DNA of 64,000 nucleotides from Cymbomonas tetramitiformis (taxonomy: Eukaryota > Chlorophyta > Pyramimonadophyceae > Pyramimonadales > Pyramimonadaceae). Positions 33,880 through 45,121 of this stretch are shown one piece after another (within the stretch, counting starts at the first letter, position 1; each line of letters starts with the position of its first letter). Under the pieces are notes generated by a model. It saw only the letters and a list, made by a program, of their open reading frames with translations, was not told the origin of the DNA and ran no database searches. A program made the position numbers and the translations under genes. The stretch spans positions 1-64,000 of the forward strand of contig LGRX02009818.1 of assembly GCA_001247695.2 (NCBI GenBank), given 5' to 3'.

Positions 33880-34290
33880 GCGTGCATGCATACATCTTTC
33901 ATCGAGATATGGGCATGCCGTGCCAACCGGTTCGCACCTTCGTGTTGGCATCTCCGGAGGAGGGTCCTCGGGCTCATGGACTTCGGTATAGGTCATGTCC
34001 ACAACTTCATCCATCGGGGCCGGAGGTGAAGGTGAAAGCCTTCGCGGCTTCTTCCGCCTATCGCCATCACTCGGAAGCTCCGGAGGACGATGATATGGTT
34101 TGCCCGATGCGATTGCATCCCGTATCTTCAACACCATTCCTTGGAGGTTGACGCCAATGCATGGGAGGCTCAAGCAGCCACTTATGTTGTCGAACGTGCA
34201 CCATGCCCGGATCATCGGCCAAGTCCAATGGATCGGAGAAAATGTCCTCTCACGTATGCTCCTTAAAGCCCGGTTCATGCAAGTCGGCAC
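33880..34290 (-). CDS. Possible exon of an unknown element protein
   Basis: The minus-strand frame between the minisatellite and the GAAGAC cluster has protein-like composition: VLKIRDAIASGKPYHRPPEL, a basic RRKKPRR, then a Pro/Glu-rich segment (VHEPEDPPPEM). No domain recognised and no clear splice limits. It may be coding sequence of the element that carries the GAAGAC repeats. Confidence 0.3.
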
Positions 34291-34689
34291 GTTTGCTTGC
34301 CATTCTATCTCCTATACGAAGGCCACTTGGCCGAGGTAGTGCGGAGGGCATCCTGAAGATAAACACTCAGAAGGCACTTAGAAGACACCCGGAAGATATC
34401 TCTCCGACATCTTACCGACGTCTTCTTAGATGTGCTTGCGGAAGATACCCTAGATACCTTTTGTACATCTTCCGGACCGATCTTCCGGGAAGACATGTCT
34501 TCCTGAACCCAGAAGAGGTGCGGAAGACACGCGGAAGACACGCGGAAGACACGCGGAAGACACGCGGAAGACACGCGGAAGACACGCGGAAGACAGCCCC
34601 CGACATCTTACGGACGTCTTCTTTACTGTGCTTGCAGAAGATACCCCAAATATCTTCTGTACATCTTCCAGATGTCTTTGAGGAAGACA
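34290..34689. repeat. GAAGAC repeat cluster 3 with ACACGCGGAAG tandem array
   Basis: After a block homologous to 30540-30700, the sequence holds GGAAGACACGC repeated in tandem about seven times (34510-34593, 12 bp unit). These are followed by GACATCTTACGGACGTCTTC-type palindromes. Confidence 0.75.
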
Positions 34690-34952
34690 TCAAGGTAAGG
34701 TTTGCGCGGAGTCCAAAAATGCAAAAACTTTTCAAAAATCTTTTATTTGATAAATAGGTTGCCCAGAGCACCCTGTACATATTGCGCACTTCAGGTATCA
34801 AATTGACCACGTTAATGAAAAGTTATGGTCGATACCGCTCGGTCACCCCCATACTTAACCATACTTAAGCGCAAACTTAAATCGCTCGTATCTCAAAATC
34901 TAGATTTTGAAAAGTTTTTGCATTTTTGGACTCCGCGCAAACCTTACCTTGA
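34690..34952. mobile_element. 263 bp fold-back/MITE with 48 bp TIRs abutting the gap
   Basis: 34690-34737 (TCAAGGTAAGGTTTGCGCGG onward to TTTTCAAAA) is the reverse complement of 34905-34952. The interior is unrelated and non-coding. The right terminus coincides with the first N, so flanking duplication cannot be tested. The repeat may be why the assembly broke here. Confidence 0.75.
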
Positions 34953-35540
34953 NNNNNNNNNNNNNNNNNNNNNNNNNNNNNNNNNNNNNNNNNNNNNNNN
35001 NNNNNNNNNNNNNNNNNNNNNNNNNNNNNNNNNNNNNNNNNNNNNNNNNNNNNNNNNNNNNNNNNNNNNNNNNNNNNNNNNNNNNNNNNNNNNNNNNNNN
35101 NNNNNNNNNNNNNNNNNNNNNNNNNNNNNNNNNNNNNNNNNNNNNNNNNNNNNNNNNNNNNNNNNNNNNNNNNNNNNNNNNNNNNNNNNNNNNNNNNNNN
35201 NNNNNNNNNNNNNNNNNNNNNNNNNNNNNNNNNNNNNNNNNNNNNNNNNNNNNNNNNNNNNNNNNNNNNNNNNNNNNNNNNNNNNNNNNNNNNNNNNNNN
35301 NNNNNNNNNNNNNNNNNNNNNNNNNNNNNNNNNNNNNNNNNNNNNNNNNNNNNNNNNNNNNNNNNNNNNNNNNNNNNNNNNNNNNNNNNNNNNNNNNNNN
35401 NNNNNNNNNNNNNNNNNNNNNNNNNNNNNNNNNNNNNNNNNNNNNNNNNNNNNNNNNNNNNNNNNNNNNNNNNNNNNNNNNNNNNNNNNNNNNNNNNNNN
35501 NNNNNNNNNNNNNNNNNNNNNNNNNNNNNNNNNNNNNNNN
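34953..35540. other. Assembly gap (588 Ns)
   Basis: A run of N followed by a T homopolymer of about 24 bases. Any frame that spans it is meaningless. Confidence 1.
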
Positions 35541-36169
35541 TTTTTTTTTTTTTTTTTTTTTTTTGTATTTTTTTGAAAAAAACTTTTAAAAATCGCGAAA
35601 AACCAAAAAAAAACATATAAGGTGCACAATATTGGGCATAATTGTATGGTGAAGGTAGAATGCAAAAAAAAAAGTGGTTTGTTCGGGAGAGGGGCAAACG
35701 TACCAAGTTACTAAGTTAAAACGGCCGGCGAAACTAGAAGAAACTTGAAGAAACTGCTCTTGTTTTAGAGCACCATCCCTCCTAGCAACGGTCGAACAGT
35801 CGATCACGCGCGCATGTCGCGTGAGACGTGATGACTGCACGATACCGCGGATAGCAAACCCGGAAAATCTGCCAGCGCTGCGCTGCGCTGGTGATGGTGT
35901 GGCGTGTGCGGTCGCGGTCGTGGTCAGGCGTCATCGTCAGCTAGCAACCTAGCATTAGCATCGCATCGTCAGGCCCAGCGCAGGGGAGTGAGCACCGCAC
36001 CGCACATCGATATGACCGTTCGAGTTTGAATTAATTCATTAAACGTTGAAGTGAAATTTGCATCTCCTACACCACTTCTACACCTGCATCCAACTCAAGT
36101 CCACTGCAGCCTCGTTTTCCGCGGACTGCTGCTGGGTGAAGTGGGCCTTTTAAAATAGTTCGTCTAACA
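35541..36169. other. Unassigned sequence before the Helitron exon
   Basis: A/T-rich then GC-rich DNA with GCGCTGCGCTGCGCTGG at about 35876-35891. The Rep domain expected upstream of the Helitron helicase is not visible here. Confidence 0.4.
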
Positions 36170-37596
36170 GAAAAACGTTGCACAACGCAATACTTCAATA
36201 GTGATTCCGGGTGCTTTTCGTGCCTTGGTTTTTTTACGCGCACTTCGGCGTGCTTCGCGTCGAATTGAGGTGTTGACGAGACATACGTACGAGGCTACGA
36301 AATCTGTCGCCCACCGACCCTCGGTGGCTGACAATTCAGGTACCGAAGTCCGAACCGCGCAACATGTTATTACGCACACTTTAAACAATATCACCGGGGC
36401 TCAGGAAATTGGTGCGGAACAAGGGGCATCTTTCTTACTTGGGTTACCGTCCGTTCCGACGAGCGAGCGATTTTGGTACGTACATGTGTGGGCGGCGGTG
36501 AAAGCGTTTGCTAGCGGGCGAAGCGAAGGGTCGGAGCGAAGTGATACGCGAACCGCCGCCGATGAATCGGATGATGACTGCGCCGATGAGGATATTCAGG
36601 ATGCGGTGTTATTGCCCGGCGTCGACGCCGACGACGCCGTCCCAAATTATGGAGAAGCCGAAGTCATAAACCAAGGTCACACGGTGCAAGGTGGGAGTGG
36701 CGCTACCGTGTATCGAGGCACCGATGGTGAACCTGTCCCGGTCTCCCAACATATTCATTACCTGTATCGGGGTGCGGACTTGGCCTATCTACTAAACCTG
36801 GTGGAGTACGGCGCCCTTGTGGACGTGATTCGTCAGCCCAAGAAATCCGAGGATGCAAATATGCCCGAACCAACCTCGACACCTGGTGGCAATGACCATC
36901 ACGAGGTCGGCTCGAATCTCGGCGGGGCTCCTCCACGTGGGCGGCCCGTGAACGGACTCTTCCATTTTCATTCCAATCATCCCTTGCACGACACGCACGT
37001 GCAACGCATTCGATCAAAGTTTAAGTGTCCCATTTTAGCCGGCGGACCTCCTCCTAAATATCCTCGACCGCGCATTGTCGGGAACACGACTTGGATGAAG
37101 AAGGCCGAGAAATATAGCGATTACATGCTCGCCCTTATCAAGCCTTGGGATGTTGCCGAATGGATGGCTTGCATGGATAGTGCTGACGACGCCGACGAAC
37201 CACAAAGCTTGAAGGGCCCGGCCACAGGTTGGGAAACCTTTTGTGATTGGTGCGAGGCAGCCTCTCGGCCTAATGCACCTTTCATTCTGCGAGCGCGTCT
37301 CGCGTATGTCGAGAACGTGAAGTTCGGACTCAATGTGAATTCGCGGAAGAAGAAAATCCTGACCCAATGGCGCGCCAGGGCAGTCGTTGACTGGGAAACT
37401 CTCGAAACCGCCGTAGGCTTAGGCCAAGGCCCATACGTGCCCCCCGCCGAGACCGGTACGGACTGTGAAGTCCCTATGCGCGATCGTGGTATGGAATTGA
37501 ATAAAGCTCTTATCGAGGAGATTCGTCGCCGCAACGATCATGTTAAACACAATCTCGACGGTGGCAATGAACGGCTAAATTCGTTCAAAGAGGAGC

Positions 37597-40500
37597 TGCG
37601 AGGAAGACAGATACGCTGTCCGGCTAAGCTCGCTAGGAAACAAACTGATAATCATATAACTTGTGTCTGGCCGAAGCTTTATGCTCTCGGAAACCCAGAC
37701 AGTGAAACGATGACTGTACTACTGTACTGTACTACTGTACAGTACAGTGCTAGGATGTCACGGACACGAGACGGAAGCAGGGTCAGGCTAGGGGCTAGTC
37801 AGAGCCCATAATAACTAAGCCTAAACCCGAAGTCCAGCACACCACCCGTGGGTGTGACTACCTAGCAAGGCAGGTACAGGGTATACAGCCACGTGATAAT
37901 AAACAAACACCTACGTGCAACTCGGTGGAAACCGATCACTTCTAGCTGGGTGCCGGGGTCTTGACCCGGTCATCCCACTACTGGGCTAAAGCTAATCAAG
38001 CTGCCAGGATGATTGACTAGAAACTCAGCCACTTTGAAGCTGGTCAGCAGAGCTGAGTTCAGCGGTTGGGATGTAAACACAGAGTAATCCCGAAGTGAAT
38101 TGCAGACTGTCTTTCTGAAATTGAGCACCACCAGGCCCAAGTGGGCAAGGCAGTTCCACAGCAGAAAGTAAATCAACTGAAGAACTTATACAAGCAGATC
38201 CCCATGGCGGTTTGAACATTGAAGAAAGAGACAAAAGAACTCGATCGTCAGGCGGCCAATCACGGATGTCCAGAGAGCCAAGTGGCGGATCCGAAGCAAA
38301 GATGCCTCCAGTAGACCAATGGACGGTGACTCCGGGCTCAACCAGGCCCCTGTCACCACCGCCCACGGCAACCAGAGACGCCGTAGCACTGGCCAGCAGA
38401 GAACAGCAGAGCATCGAGGACATCAATGCACACCGGAGAAAACTCGGCGGCGCCCGTGGACGGTAAATCGGAGCTGCTAGTGGCGATGCTCCCCTGTCAG
38501 AGTCATGCTCATGAGTGCCGAAGGAGTCAAAAGCCACTTGCTGCCCGCCGTCAGAGTCATTGTCAGAGCCTTGGTCGTTGTCAGAGACTTCAGAGCCAAT
38601 GTCAGAAGCCTCAATCCTCATGCCAGCAAAGAGCGGAGCCGGCGCAGAGTCGCCAAGCTGGAGCGATGGGACAGAACCAGGCAAGCCGAGAGAGCCAGGG
38701 ACAGCCACTGGTGGGTCATGAGCCGTAGGCACACCACCAGCCACGAGTGCAGAGGGATCCCGAACCGCAGGCGGTGGCGGAATCGAACCCCGTGCACCCG
38801 AGTGGAATGTGGCTAGAGGAAAGTGAGCCACGCCGTCATCGTCAGCCGCCGCATCCTGAGCGGAAGCCGCCGCATCCTGAAAGTGCCGCAGAGACGTGGG
38901 CTCAGCCGTCACAAAAGAATGCGCCGACAGCTCGCACACCTCTGGGCGACCCTCCATCGTGCAGAGCGACTCGAAGGCGTGTTCATCCCCAGCGTCATAG
39001 AAACGCTGGAAACGAACAGCCAAGCAGTCAGTCTCGTAGTCTTCAACCGCACTACAATAGTGGGCGGAGTGAAGACCGCCGTTGGGGCATTCGGCATGCC
39101 AGTGCTTCAAACCACTTTTGGCACACACCGCATTCTGGCAGTGGGGCACGAAGGCACCACTCTTCTTGTCAAACGAGACATGAGGAGCGGTGCCAAGCGG
39201 TTTAACACCAGCACGATGAAGCTTGGCAGCAGAGCGGGTAAGGTGCTTGCCCGCAGGCGGAGGCCCTTCCCGCTTCTGCCGCTTCAGGTCACGAATGTCC
39301 TGTTGCATGCGCTCCAGCTGCTTCTGCAGACTGGACAACGCCGCAGCCAGGTCAGACGCGCCATCGCCGAACGACAGAGCAGAGACAGGGGCGTCAGAGA
39401 CTTTCAGGCCGTGGCGGAACTGCTCCCGCACACGAGCCTGAATAGTCAGGAGAGACACGCCCTGCCGCTGGTCAGCCCGAGCCAGAGAGTTAGCCAAATC
39501 ACGGTACAGCCACGAATCGCCGAGAGCCTTCAGAAACTGCCGCTTCACCGCGTCCTCTGGCAAGTTGTGGGAACGCTGAACGTCCCTCAACAGGCCATTG
39601 AACTCGCGGATGCCACGGTCAGGATCTTTGCTGCTGGGGATTCGGACCGCCAGCAGCAACTCAAAAGAGTCAAAGGGTTCCGAACGTTCCTGGAGCATGC
39701 GCACCACCTCAAGGGCAGCGCGCTTGCCATCTCCAGGAACGTCGGACCCAGAGGCCTCAAGCCAGTCACGAGCAGGTGAGCCAGGGCGAGCCAGAAATGT
39801 CAGAGCCGAGAGCAATAACTCATTTGCCTCATGCCTAGCCTCAACTGCCATGTCAGTCAAGTCAAACAGGGGAGCAAACGCCGATGATTGGAGCACAAAC
39901 TGCGTGCGAAGCTCATGCATCAATTGTGAAAAAATGTCCACTGCGTCTGCTTCTGTTCCTGCAAAGCGCTCCGATTTGTCGCCTAGAATCTTAGTGGCAA
40001 CGGTTTTTGCAACTTTCCTGTCGAAACTGTCACGAGCCAACTGCTTACATTTGTCCAAAATCTCTCTCGCAGCTGCGGTGGTCGGAGCTGGCAGCTGCGG
40101 CGTGTGCGGAGTCGCAGCGTGCTGCGCACCGACGTCATCAAAAATTGTTTCTAATCTACGGACGCGAGACCGCGTCGATCTATTTGCTGTGGTAACCATG
40201 ATGAAGAGACAGGGGAGAAGGTTGAGCTAAACAGGGAGATGGTGTAAGAACGCTTACAGCGGCCAGATAGTCTGTAGAAGTCTCAGCTGACAGATCAAGA
40301 TTCACAGGTCGTAAGCGAAACCATGAGAGCGGCCAAAATCAGTCACGTGTGGAACGACCTCGCCGGAGCCAGCGGCGCACGAAACAGAATAACTCTCGCT
40401 GCGACGATGCTTCCGTAAAATAAAAAATAATCCGTCACTAACTGATCTCCTGCGCAGCGAAGGCGAGCACAATGCGTGCCGCCATCACTGCCAAGTCAAA

Positions 40501-40880
40501 AGGCCATACCGTAAGAGTAATTCACCACCGCCCAAGTGGGCGCTCAACCCCTCCTACGTCCTACTTAGCCGAACATGGCAACAGCAAGGCGCTGTGCCAT
40601 CATCAGAATCACCGGAAAGCCGGTGCGGCCTATAACCTGCGAGGAAGACAGATACGCTGTCCGGCTAAGCTCGCTAGGAAACAAACTGATCATCCTATAA
40701 CTTGTGTCTGGCCGAAGCTTTATGCTCTCGGAAACCCAGACAGTGAAACGATGACTGTACTACTGTACTGTACTACTGTACAGTACAGTGCTAGGATGTC
40801 ACGGACACGAGACGGAAGCAGGGTCAGGCTAGGGGCTAGTCAGAGCCCATAATAACTAAGCCTAAACCCGAAGTCCAGCA
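37597..40880 (-). mobile_element. Complete gag-only LTR retrotransposon (copia-like), 3284 bp, TSD GGAGC
   Basis: LTRs 37597-37839 and 40638-40880 are 243 bp each and nearly identical, bounded by TG and CA (TGCGAGGAAG ... GTCCAGCA). GGAGC flanks both ends (37592-37596, 40881-40885). Excision restores the interrupted Helitron frame exactly. On the minus strand the interior starts GGTTATAGGCCGC, like the half initiator-tRNA-Met primer site of copia. It ends with CACGGGTGGTG as polypurine tract. Gag (40199-38025) is the only coding region, so mobility would need enzymes supplied in trans. LTR identity suggests a recent insertion. Confidence 0.93.
38025..40199 (-). CDS. Intact gag of the 37597-40880 element, 724 aa
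   Basis: One uninterrupted frame starts MVTTANRSTRSRVRRLE. A central gag-like helical region contains DWLEAS and a DPDRGIREFNGLL segment (copia/UBN2-like character, by resemblance). It is followed by a short predicted coiled coil (SSLQKQLERMQQDIRDLKRQ) and then a zinc knuckle: CQNAVC ... HWHAEC, PNGG. The C-terminal third is low complexity and Asp/Ser-rich. A hydrophobic segment (CALMSSMLCCSLLASATASL, around residue 625) is followed by more residues with no pol. Knuckle and order match the gags at 14663-16611 and 17434-21112. Role: structural particle protein and RNA packaging, from family knowledge. The membrane-like segment is unusual for a gag and is shared by the relatives. Confidence 0.8.
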   Translation of the reverse strand: MVTTANRSTRSRVRRLETIFDDVGAQHAATPHTPQLPAPTTAAAREILDKCKQLARDSFDRKVAKTVATKILGDKSERFAGTEADAVDIFSQLMHELRTQFVLQSSAFAPLFDLTDMAVEARHEANELLLSALTFLARPGSPARDWLEASGSDVPGDGKRAALEVVRMLQERSEPFDSFELLLAVRIPSSKDPDRGIREFNGLLRDVQRSHNLPEDAVKRQFLKALGDSWLYRDLANSLARADQRQGVSLLTIQARVREQFRHGLKVSDAPVSALSFGDGASDLAAALSSLQKQLERMQQDIRDLKRQKREGPPPAGKHLTRSAAKLHRAGVKPLGTAPHVSFDKKSGAFVPHCQNAVCAKSGLKHWHAECPNGGLHSAHYCSAVEDYETDCLAVRFQRFYDAGDEHAFESLCTMEGRPEVCELSAHSFVTAEPTSLRHFQDAAASAQDAAADDDGVAHFPLATFHSGARGSIPPPPAVRDPSALVAGGVPTAHDPPVAVPGSLGLPGSVPSLQLGDSAPAPLFAGMRIEASDIGSEVSDNDQGSDNDSDGGQQVAFDSFGTHEHDSDRGASPLAAPIYRPRAPPSFLRCALMSSMLCCSLLASATASLVAVGGGDRGLVEPGVTVHWSTGGIFASDPPLGSLDIRDWPPDDRVLLSLSSMFKPPWGSACISSSVDLLSAVELPCPLGPGGAQFQKDSLQFTSGLLCVYIPTAELSSADQLQSG

Positions 40881-43815
40881 GGAGCTGCGCTTTGTGAAGA
40901 ACTCCGTCAAATGTTTTGAGAAACTTCACACCGATACCCTGCCCACACACGCCTCCGTCAACGATCTTTCGACCTCCGATGTTCCTGGATCCGCCCGGGT
41001 TACACGTTCTCAATTGGTATCATCCCACACTCAACAAGACGCTGATCGTGTAGCAAACGTGATGGCACTGGAGCCGGACGCGCCCATCCCTGCCCAAAGT
41101 GCAGCCACACCACCTACCCCGACCGGTCATGATATTCAAGCGGACGACGATGCTCGCACTTTATTCCGACCCAACGATTTACAATCAACTGTTGACGACA
41201 AGATTTTGGACTACCTTGGTGGGTGGTTTCGACTACTACCACATGGCGACGCTCCCTCTCGTGGTCGAGCGGCACGCCCATTCGTCATATTTTCAGAGGC
41301 TACTCCACATTGCCCTCGCATTTCCACATTTGTGTCCGGCCTTGGAGTTCCATATGAGCACATTGGCTTGCTTTGTAAGCCCTCCTCCTCCTCCTTCTCC
41401 TCCGATTATGGTGATTTGAGTCGGACGTTGTGCCCTAACGTTTACGACGCTTTGTTTGGCACCGGACCCATCCCATCGAATCATGCCGTCTTCAAATGTC
41501 GGATGCTTATCGTTCCGAAATGCGTATACGATGACGCCGCACTCTTCGCCCAATTACAACGCCTTTGTGCCACGAGGTTGGCAGTGGAAGGGACGCCGGT
41601 AGAAGAGCGCGATCCGTGGGGCGGAGTGGCCATTCTGGTTGTGGGGGACTTCGGTGCAGCTTCATTTTTAATCACCACCGACCTGAATCAATCAAGGTCA
41701 ACGAGATGCACTCACTCCCGTGTTGTCATGGTTATCTTGGTGTAAGGCCGCCGAGGCAAGGGGGGAGCCCGCACTGCCACCGCCGATGATCACTTCTCTA
41801 TGGGACGGCGGGCCGGGCACCGACAAGAGTTACGTCGCTAAAGCGTTGTGCACGGCCGCCAACTTTATATGTGGTCATGATGGCGCCGTGGTCTGTTGCG
41901 CCCCTTCCGGGGTCGCGGCTGCCCTCATTCCAGGCGCGCGGACCATTCATAACTTGGGTAATATCAAGCCCACGGAAGGTGCAAGGTCGGCACCTTTGAA
42001 GCCAATGAATCCGGCTATGAAAGCGGCATACGCGTTGCGCCTTGCCCGCGGTACGTGCTACATTCTACTGGTCGATGAGATCTCCATGGTCGTGGAGGCA
42101 TGCTTGTATGCCCATCTCGAAGGCCGATGTTCAGAGGTTCGACAAGTCGACAAAGAGGCCTTGCAAGAATGGGGTGGTCTGGCAGTGGTGGTTGTGGGCG
42201 ATTTCGGACAACTGGCACCCGTGGGGAAATCTTTGTATAAACAAGCGCTAAAGGTGTTTCATGGCCAAAGATCGTTTGATGTCTCTGAAAAGACCGGTCG
42301 CCTATATCAAGCTATCCGCCGTTTTCCATTAACCGAGCAGGTGACGTTCCTTATTATGCGACACATTCCGCGCACGCCACTTGCATGAAGTGATCGTGCT
42401 TTGGATGATATAGTGGATCGATCCTGGGATATTGCATTTCTCCTCTTAATCTTCTCTTGCGGCGGTGTGCATGAATATATATGTACAAGCCACTAACATC
42501 TGAAGTATGGTACGAGTTTACATGTTGCAGGTCCGAGCGGCTAGCGATCCCGCACACATCCGCTTCATTCAACGGTGCCAGTCGGATAACGAGCAACCTA
42601 TCCAGAATTCCGATATTGACCGTCTGCGAGTGCTAACTGCCGAGGACATACAAACGGACCGGGATTGGCTTTTCGCGACGGTGGCCGTGACCGGCAATCG
42701 GCAACGGCAAGCTATATATCAATGATGTGCGGGCACAACATTTTGCGCGTCTTAGTGGTCAACCGGTCAGTCGTTGGAAGAAACCGATCGCAACCACAAT
42801 TTTGGACTCTCGGCACGAGGAAGTGCTCCGTTCCGAATTTCCCGAATTGACCGGCACTCTTGTTACGGGGTCGCCTGGGATTATTCTTAACAACGACCTC
42901 AATCCCTTCCGAGGATTAGCGAACGGCACGCCTGCCAAATTCCACAGCTTGATTCTCCAAGACGCAAGCAAATCCATCGATGCGGCAAAAATCAATAATG
43001 CCCGTCCGGGAGAAGAGGTGTGGATCGAGCCGCCTTACGCTGTCGATGTTCACGTTGAGCACTTGGATTCCTCAAATTGGTGCGATCAGGCGACGTTAGC
43101 TCCCGAGGTTCGAGCAACTACTAGCGAGGGAAACGCGACATCTGCGGTGCCCAGCGATGTCAGTCGGCCGCGCAGTATCGCACTCCCCGTTAAGATCGGC
43201 AAGCGTCTAGATGATTTGACCGCGGTGAGCCGCGCCTCCCAAAAGAGCGCAAGACATACTTCCGAGCTCACGGAGTTGATTTGGCTTTCGCCTTGACCTT
43301 TCACAAATTCCAAGGACAGACCGTGCAAAAGATAATATTAGATCTCAGCCAGACACCGAAGGGCGTCTTTAAGTTATGCTTTCAAGCTTTTTATGTGGGA
43401 ATGACGCGTGTCAAGCAGTCGGATTGCATTCCTATATTACCGGGAGCCGATGGTGGAAAGCCCGACTTATCTCATTTGCTGAAATTCAAACCGGATCCCG
43501 AGCTCCAAAGATGGATGGACGGATTTGATAGGCGAACTCGTGAATGGAAACGACCTCCACCTAAAGCGCAACCACGCAAATCTGCAAACAAGACCCGCCC
43601 CATCGCCAGGACAACGAGGCGGTGCCGAGGGCAACGAAGATATCGCCAATAGGCGCCCCAATGAAGTTAACGAACGCACGTCCACAGCTCATGGCGGGGC
43701 CGGCAAAGGACGATCGGGGCGTGGCCGCGGTCGTGGTCGTGAGCAAGGGCGGACTGATGCCCGAGCGCCAAACCGTGCTGGTAGAAGTTAGATAGCATCG
43801 CGACATGGTGACAAG

Positions 43816-44175
43816 TGATGGAAACACCGAAATGCTTCCAGTATAATTATATTGTTGATCAGACAATATAATTATATCGGGCAACAACCTCCCGACGAGA
43901 TCCAGACGGGACTCGAACCTGCGCGCTCAAGGTGCAAGTCCAACACATAGCGCCCTAGGCCTTAGATCAGACGACATAGCGATTCAGATCTGACGACATA
44001 GCGATTCAGATCTGACGACATAGCGCTAAGGCGTAGGGCGCTATGTGTTGGACTTGCACCTTGAGCGCGCAGGTTCGAGTCCCGTCTGGATCTCGTCGGG
44101 AGGTTGTTGCCCGATATAATTATATTGTCTGATCAACAATATAATTATACTGGAAGCATTTCGGTGTTTCCATCA
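43816..44175. mobile_element. 360 bp near-perfect palindrome with tRNA-like arms, TSD ACAAG
   Basis: Arms 43816-43965 and 44026-44175 (150 bp each) are reverse complements with only one or two mismatches. ACAAG flanks both sides (43811-43815, 44176-44180), and the outer ends read TGATGG and CCATCA. Each arm holds CGCAGGTTCGAGTCCCGTC, a T-arm-like B box, and a downstream GGATCTCGTC like an acceptor strand. The 60 bp spacer is a 22-23 bp tandem repeat (GATCTGACGACATAGCGATT). Each arm also contains its own small palindrome, AATATAATTATATT. Confidence 0.8.
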
Positions 44176-45121
44176 ACAAGGTTATTCGTGGCATGCATGT
44201 CGCCGCGGAACGGAACACTCCGCTAGAGACGCTCGTGCCGTGGTATTCGTTGTATTTCTATATGTGTAATTTCATTTTGACAATCGTGATACAACCGTGT
44301 TAGAGTACCCCCCTTCAGGCTACTTCGACATTCTTTGTGTAATTGCATATTGATCGGCGATCTTGCATTGCATCGGTGGTGCGGATATTATGATATGTCG
44401 ATATATCGGTACATATTGGCATATAAGTCTCAATCGATATCCATTTTGCGCACATTTCATCGATAGATCGGTATCGCGGCTTCGCTTCGGACTTCCAAGT
44501 GTTGTATAGGAGAAATCGAATATAATGTTGAGATGTGGATATGTATTACGTAAAGGACCCGATGTTGACAACGGTTGAAAGAAACGTTCCGTAGTAATGG
44601 GGGGGTGTGGGGGGGGCGGAACCCCCCCACCGGGCGAAGACTTAAAATTATCCGTAGTAATGGGGTGGTGTGGGGGGGCGGAGCCCCCCCACTGGGTGAA
44701 GTCTTAAAAATAGATCGATAAGCAATTCAGCGACCGATACAATTCCCTTATTATATTGAGAGAAGACGGGCGCCTTCATTGCTTTTAGGGGTGGATAATT
44801 ATCGATAATTTGCTAATAACTAATTAATTATCATAGATGATAATTATCATAAATTATTGCGACAACAATATTACTGCTAGAACTGTAATTTATAACTGCT
44901 CCAGAATATATTGAATATAAATATGACACTGTCCGCATGTTATTCGAAAGCGTTTCTGCGTCCAGTGTAGAATGTTCCATTCGGTAGGGCTCCTACAGGT
45001 GGGTTGCTCCCGTATAAACACGGCAAGAGGCCCACGCGAAGTCTACAAACTGCTGCGAAAACTCGCATTCCTACAGCCAAACATAAACATCTCATCTGAA
45101 TCTTCGACTGCTGCTCATACA
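44176..45121. other. Spacer with GC hairpins and AT-rich DNA
   Basis: Two tandem copies (about 44591-44650 and 44651-44710) of CCGTAGTAATGGGG followed by a GGGGGGGCGGA-CCCCCCC hairpin and GGCGAAGACTTAAAA. Then TAATTATCATAGATGATAATTA-type AT palindromes at 44815-44860. The promoter of the gene starting at 45122 should lie at the right of this stretch; no motif assignable. Confidence 0.5.

Larger units (their letters stand above)
36170..43790 (+). pseudogene. Helitron-type Rep/helicase gene, disrupted
   Basis: The first exon starts after CTAACAG at 36170 and contains hallmarks of the region between Rep and helicase in Helitrons: NITGAQEIGAEQGASFLLGL, NHPLHDTHVQR and YSDYMLALIKPW. At 37596 the frame is interrupted by an LTR element. 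It resumes in frame at 40886 (EEL then RFVKNSVKCFEK). A PIF1-like helicase follows: Walker A GGPGTDKS (~41806; Asp replaces the usual Gly), VDEISMV (~42073), VVGDFGQLAPVG, TFHKFQGQT (~43303) and YVGMTRVK. A spliced intron is likely at 42343-42529 (CAG/GTGACG ... TTGCAG). Frameshifts near 42700 and 43225-43255 break it. A partial, diverged copy of the Walker B to motif III segment (~41505-41655) precedes Walker A. The C-terminus has a GRGRGRGR tail in one frame. Confidence 0.75.

Noticed and set aside
34825..35706. Long ORFs spanning the gap
   Set aside because: They consist mainly of undefined bases.
38212..40230. Plus-strand ORFs of 100-318 aa opposite 38025-40199
   Set aside because: Antisense shadows of the intact gag.
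43466..43887. Minus-strand ORFs near the Helitron end
   Set aside because: Antisense to the helicase C-terminus and the palindrome; no protein-like features.
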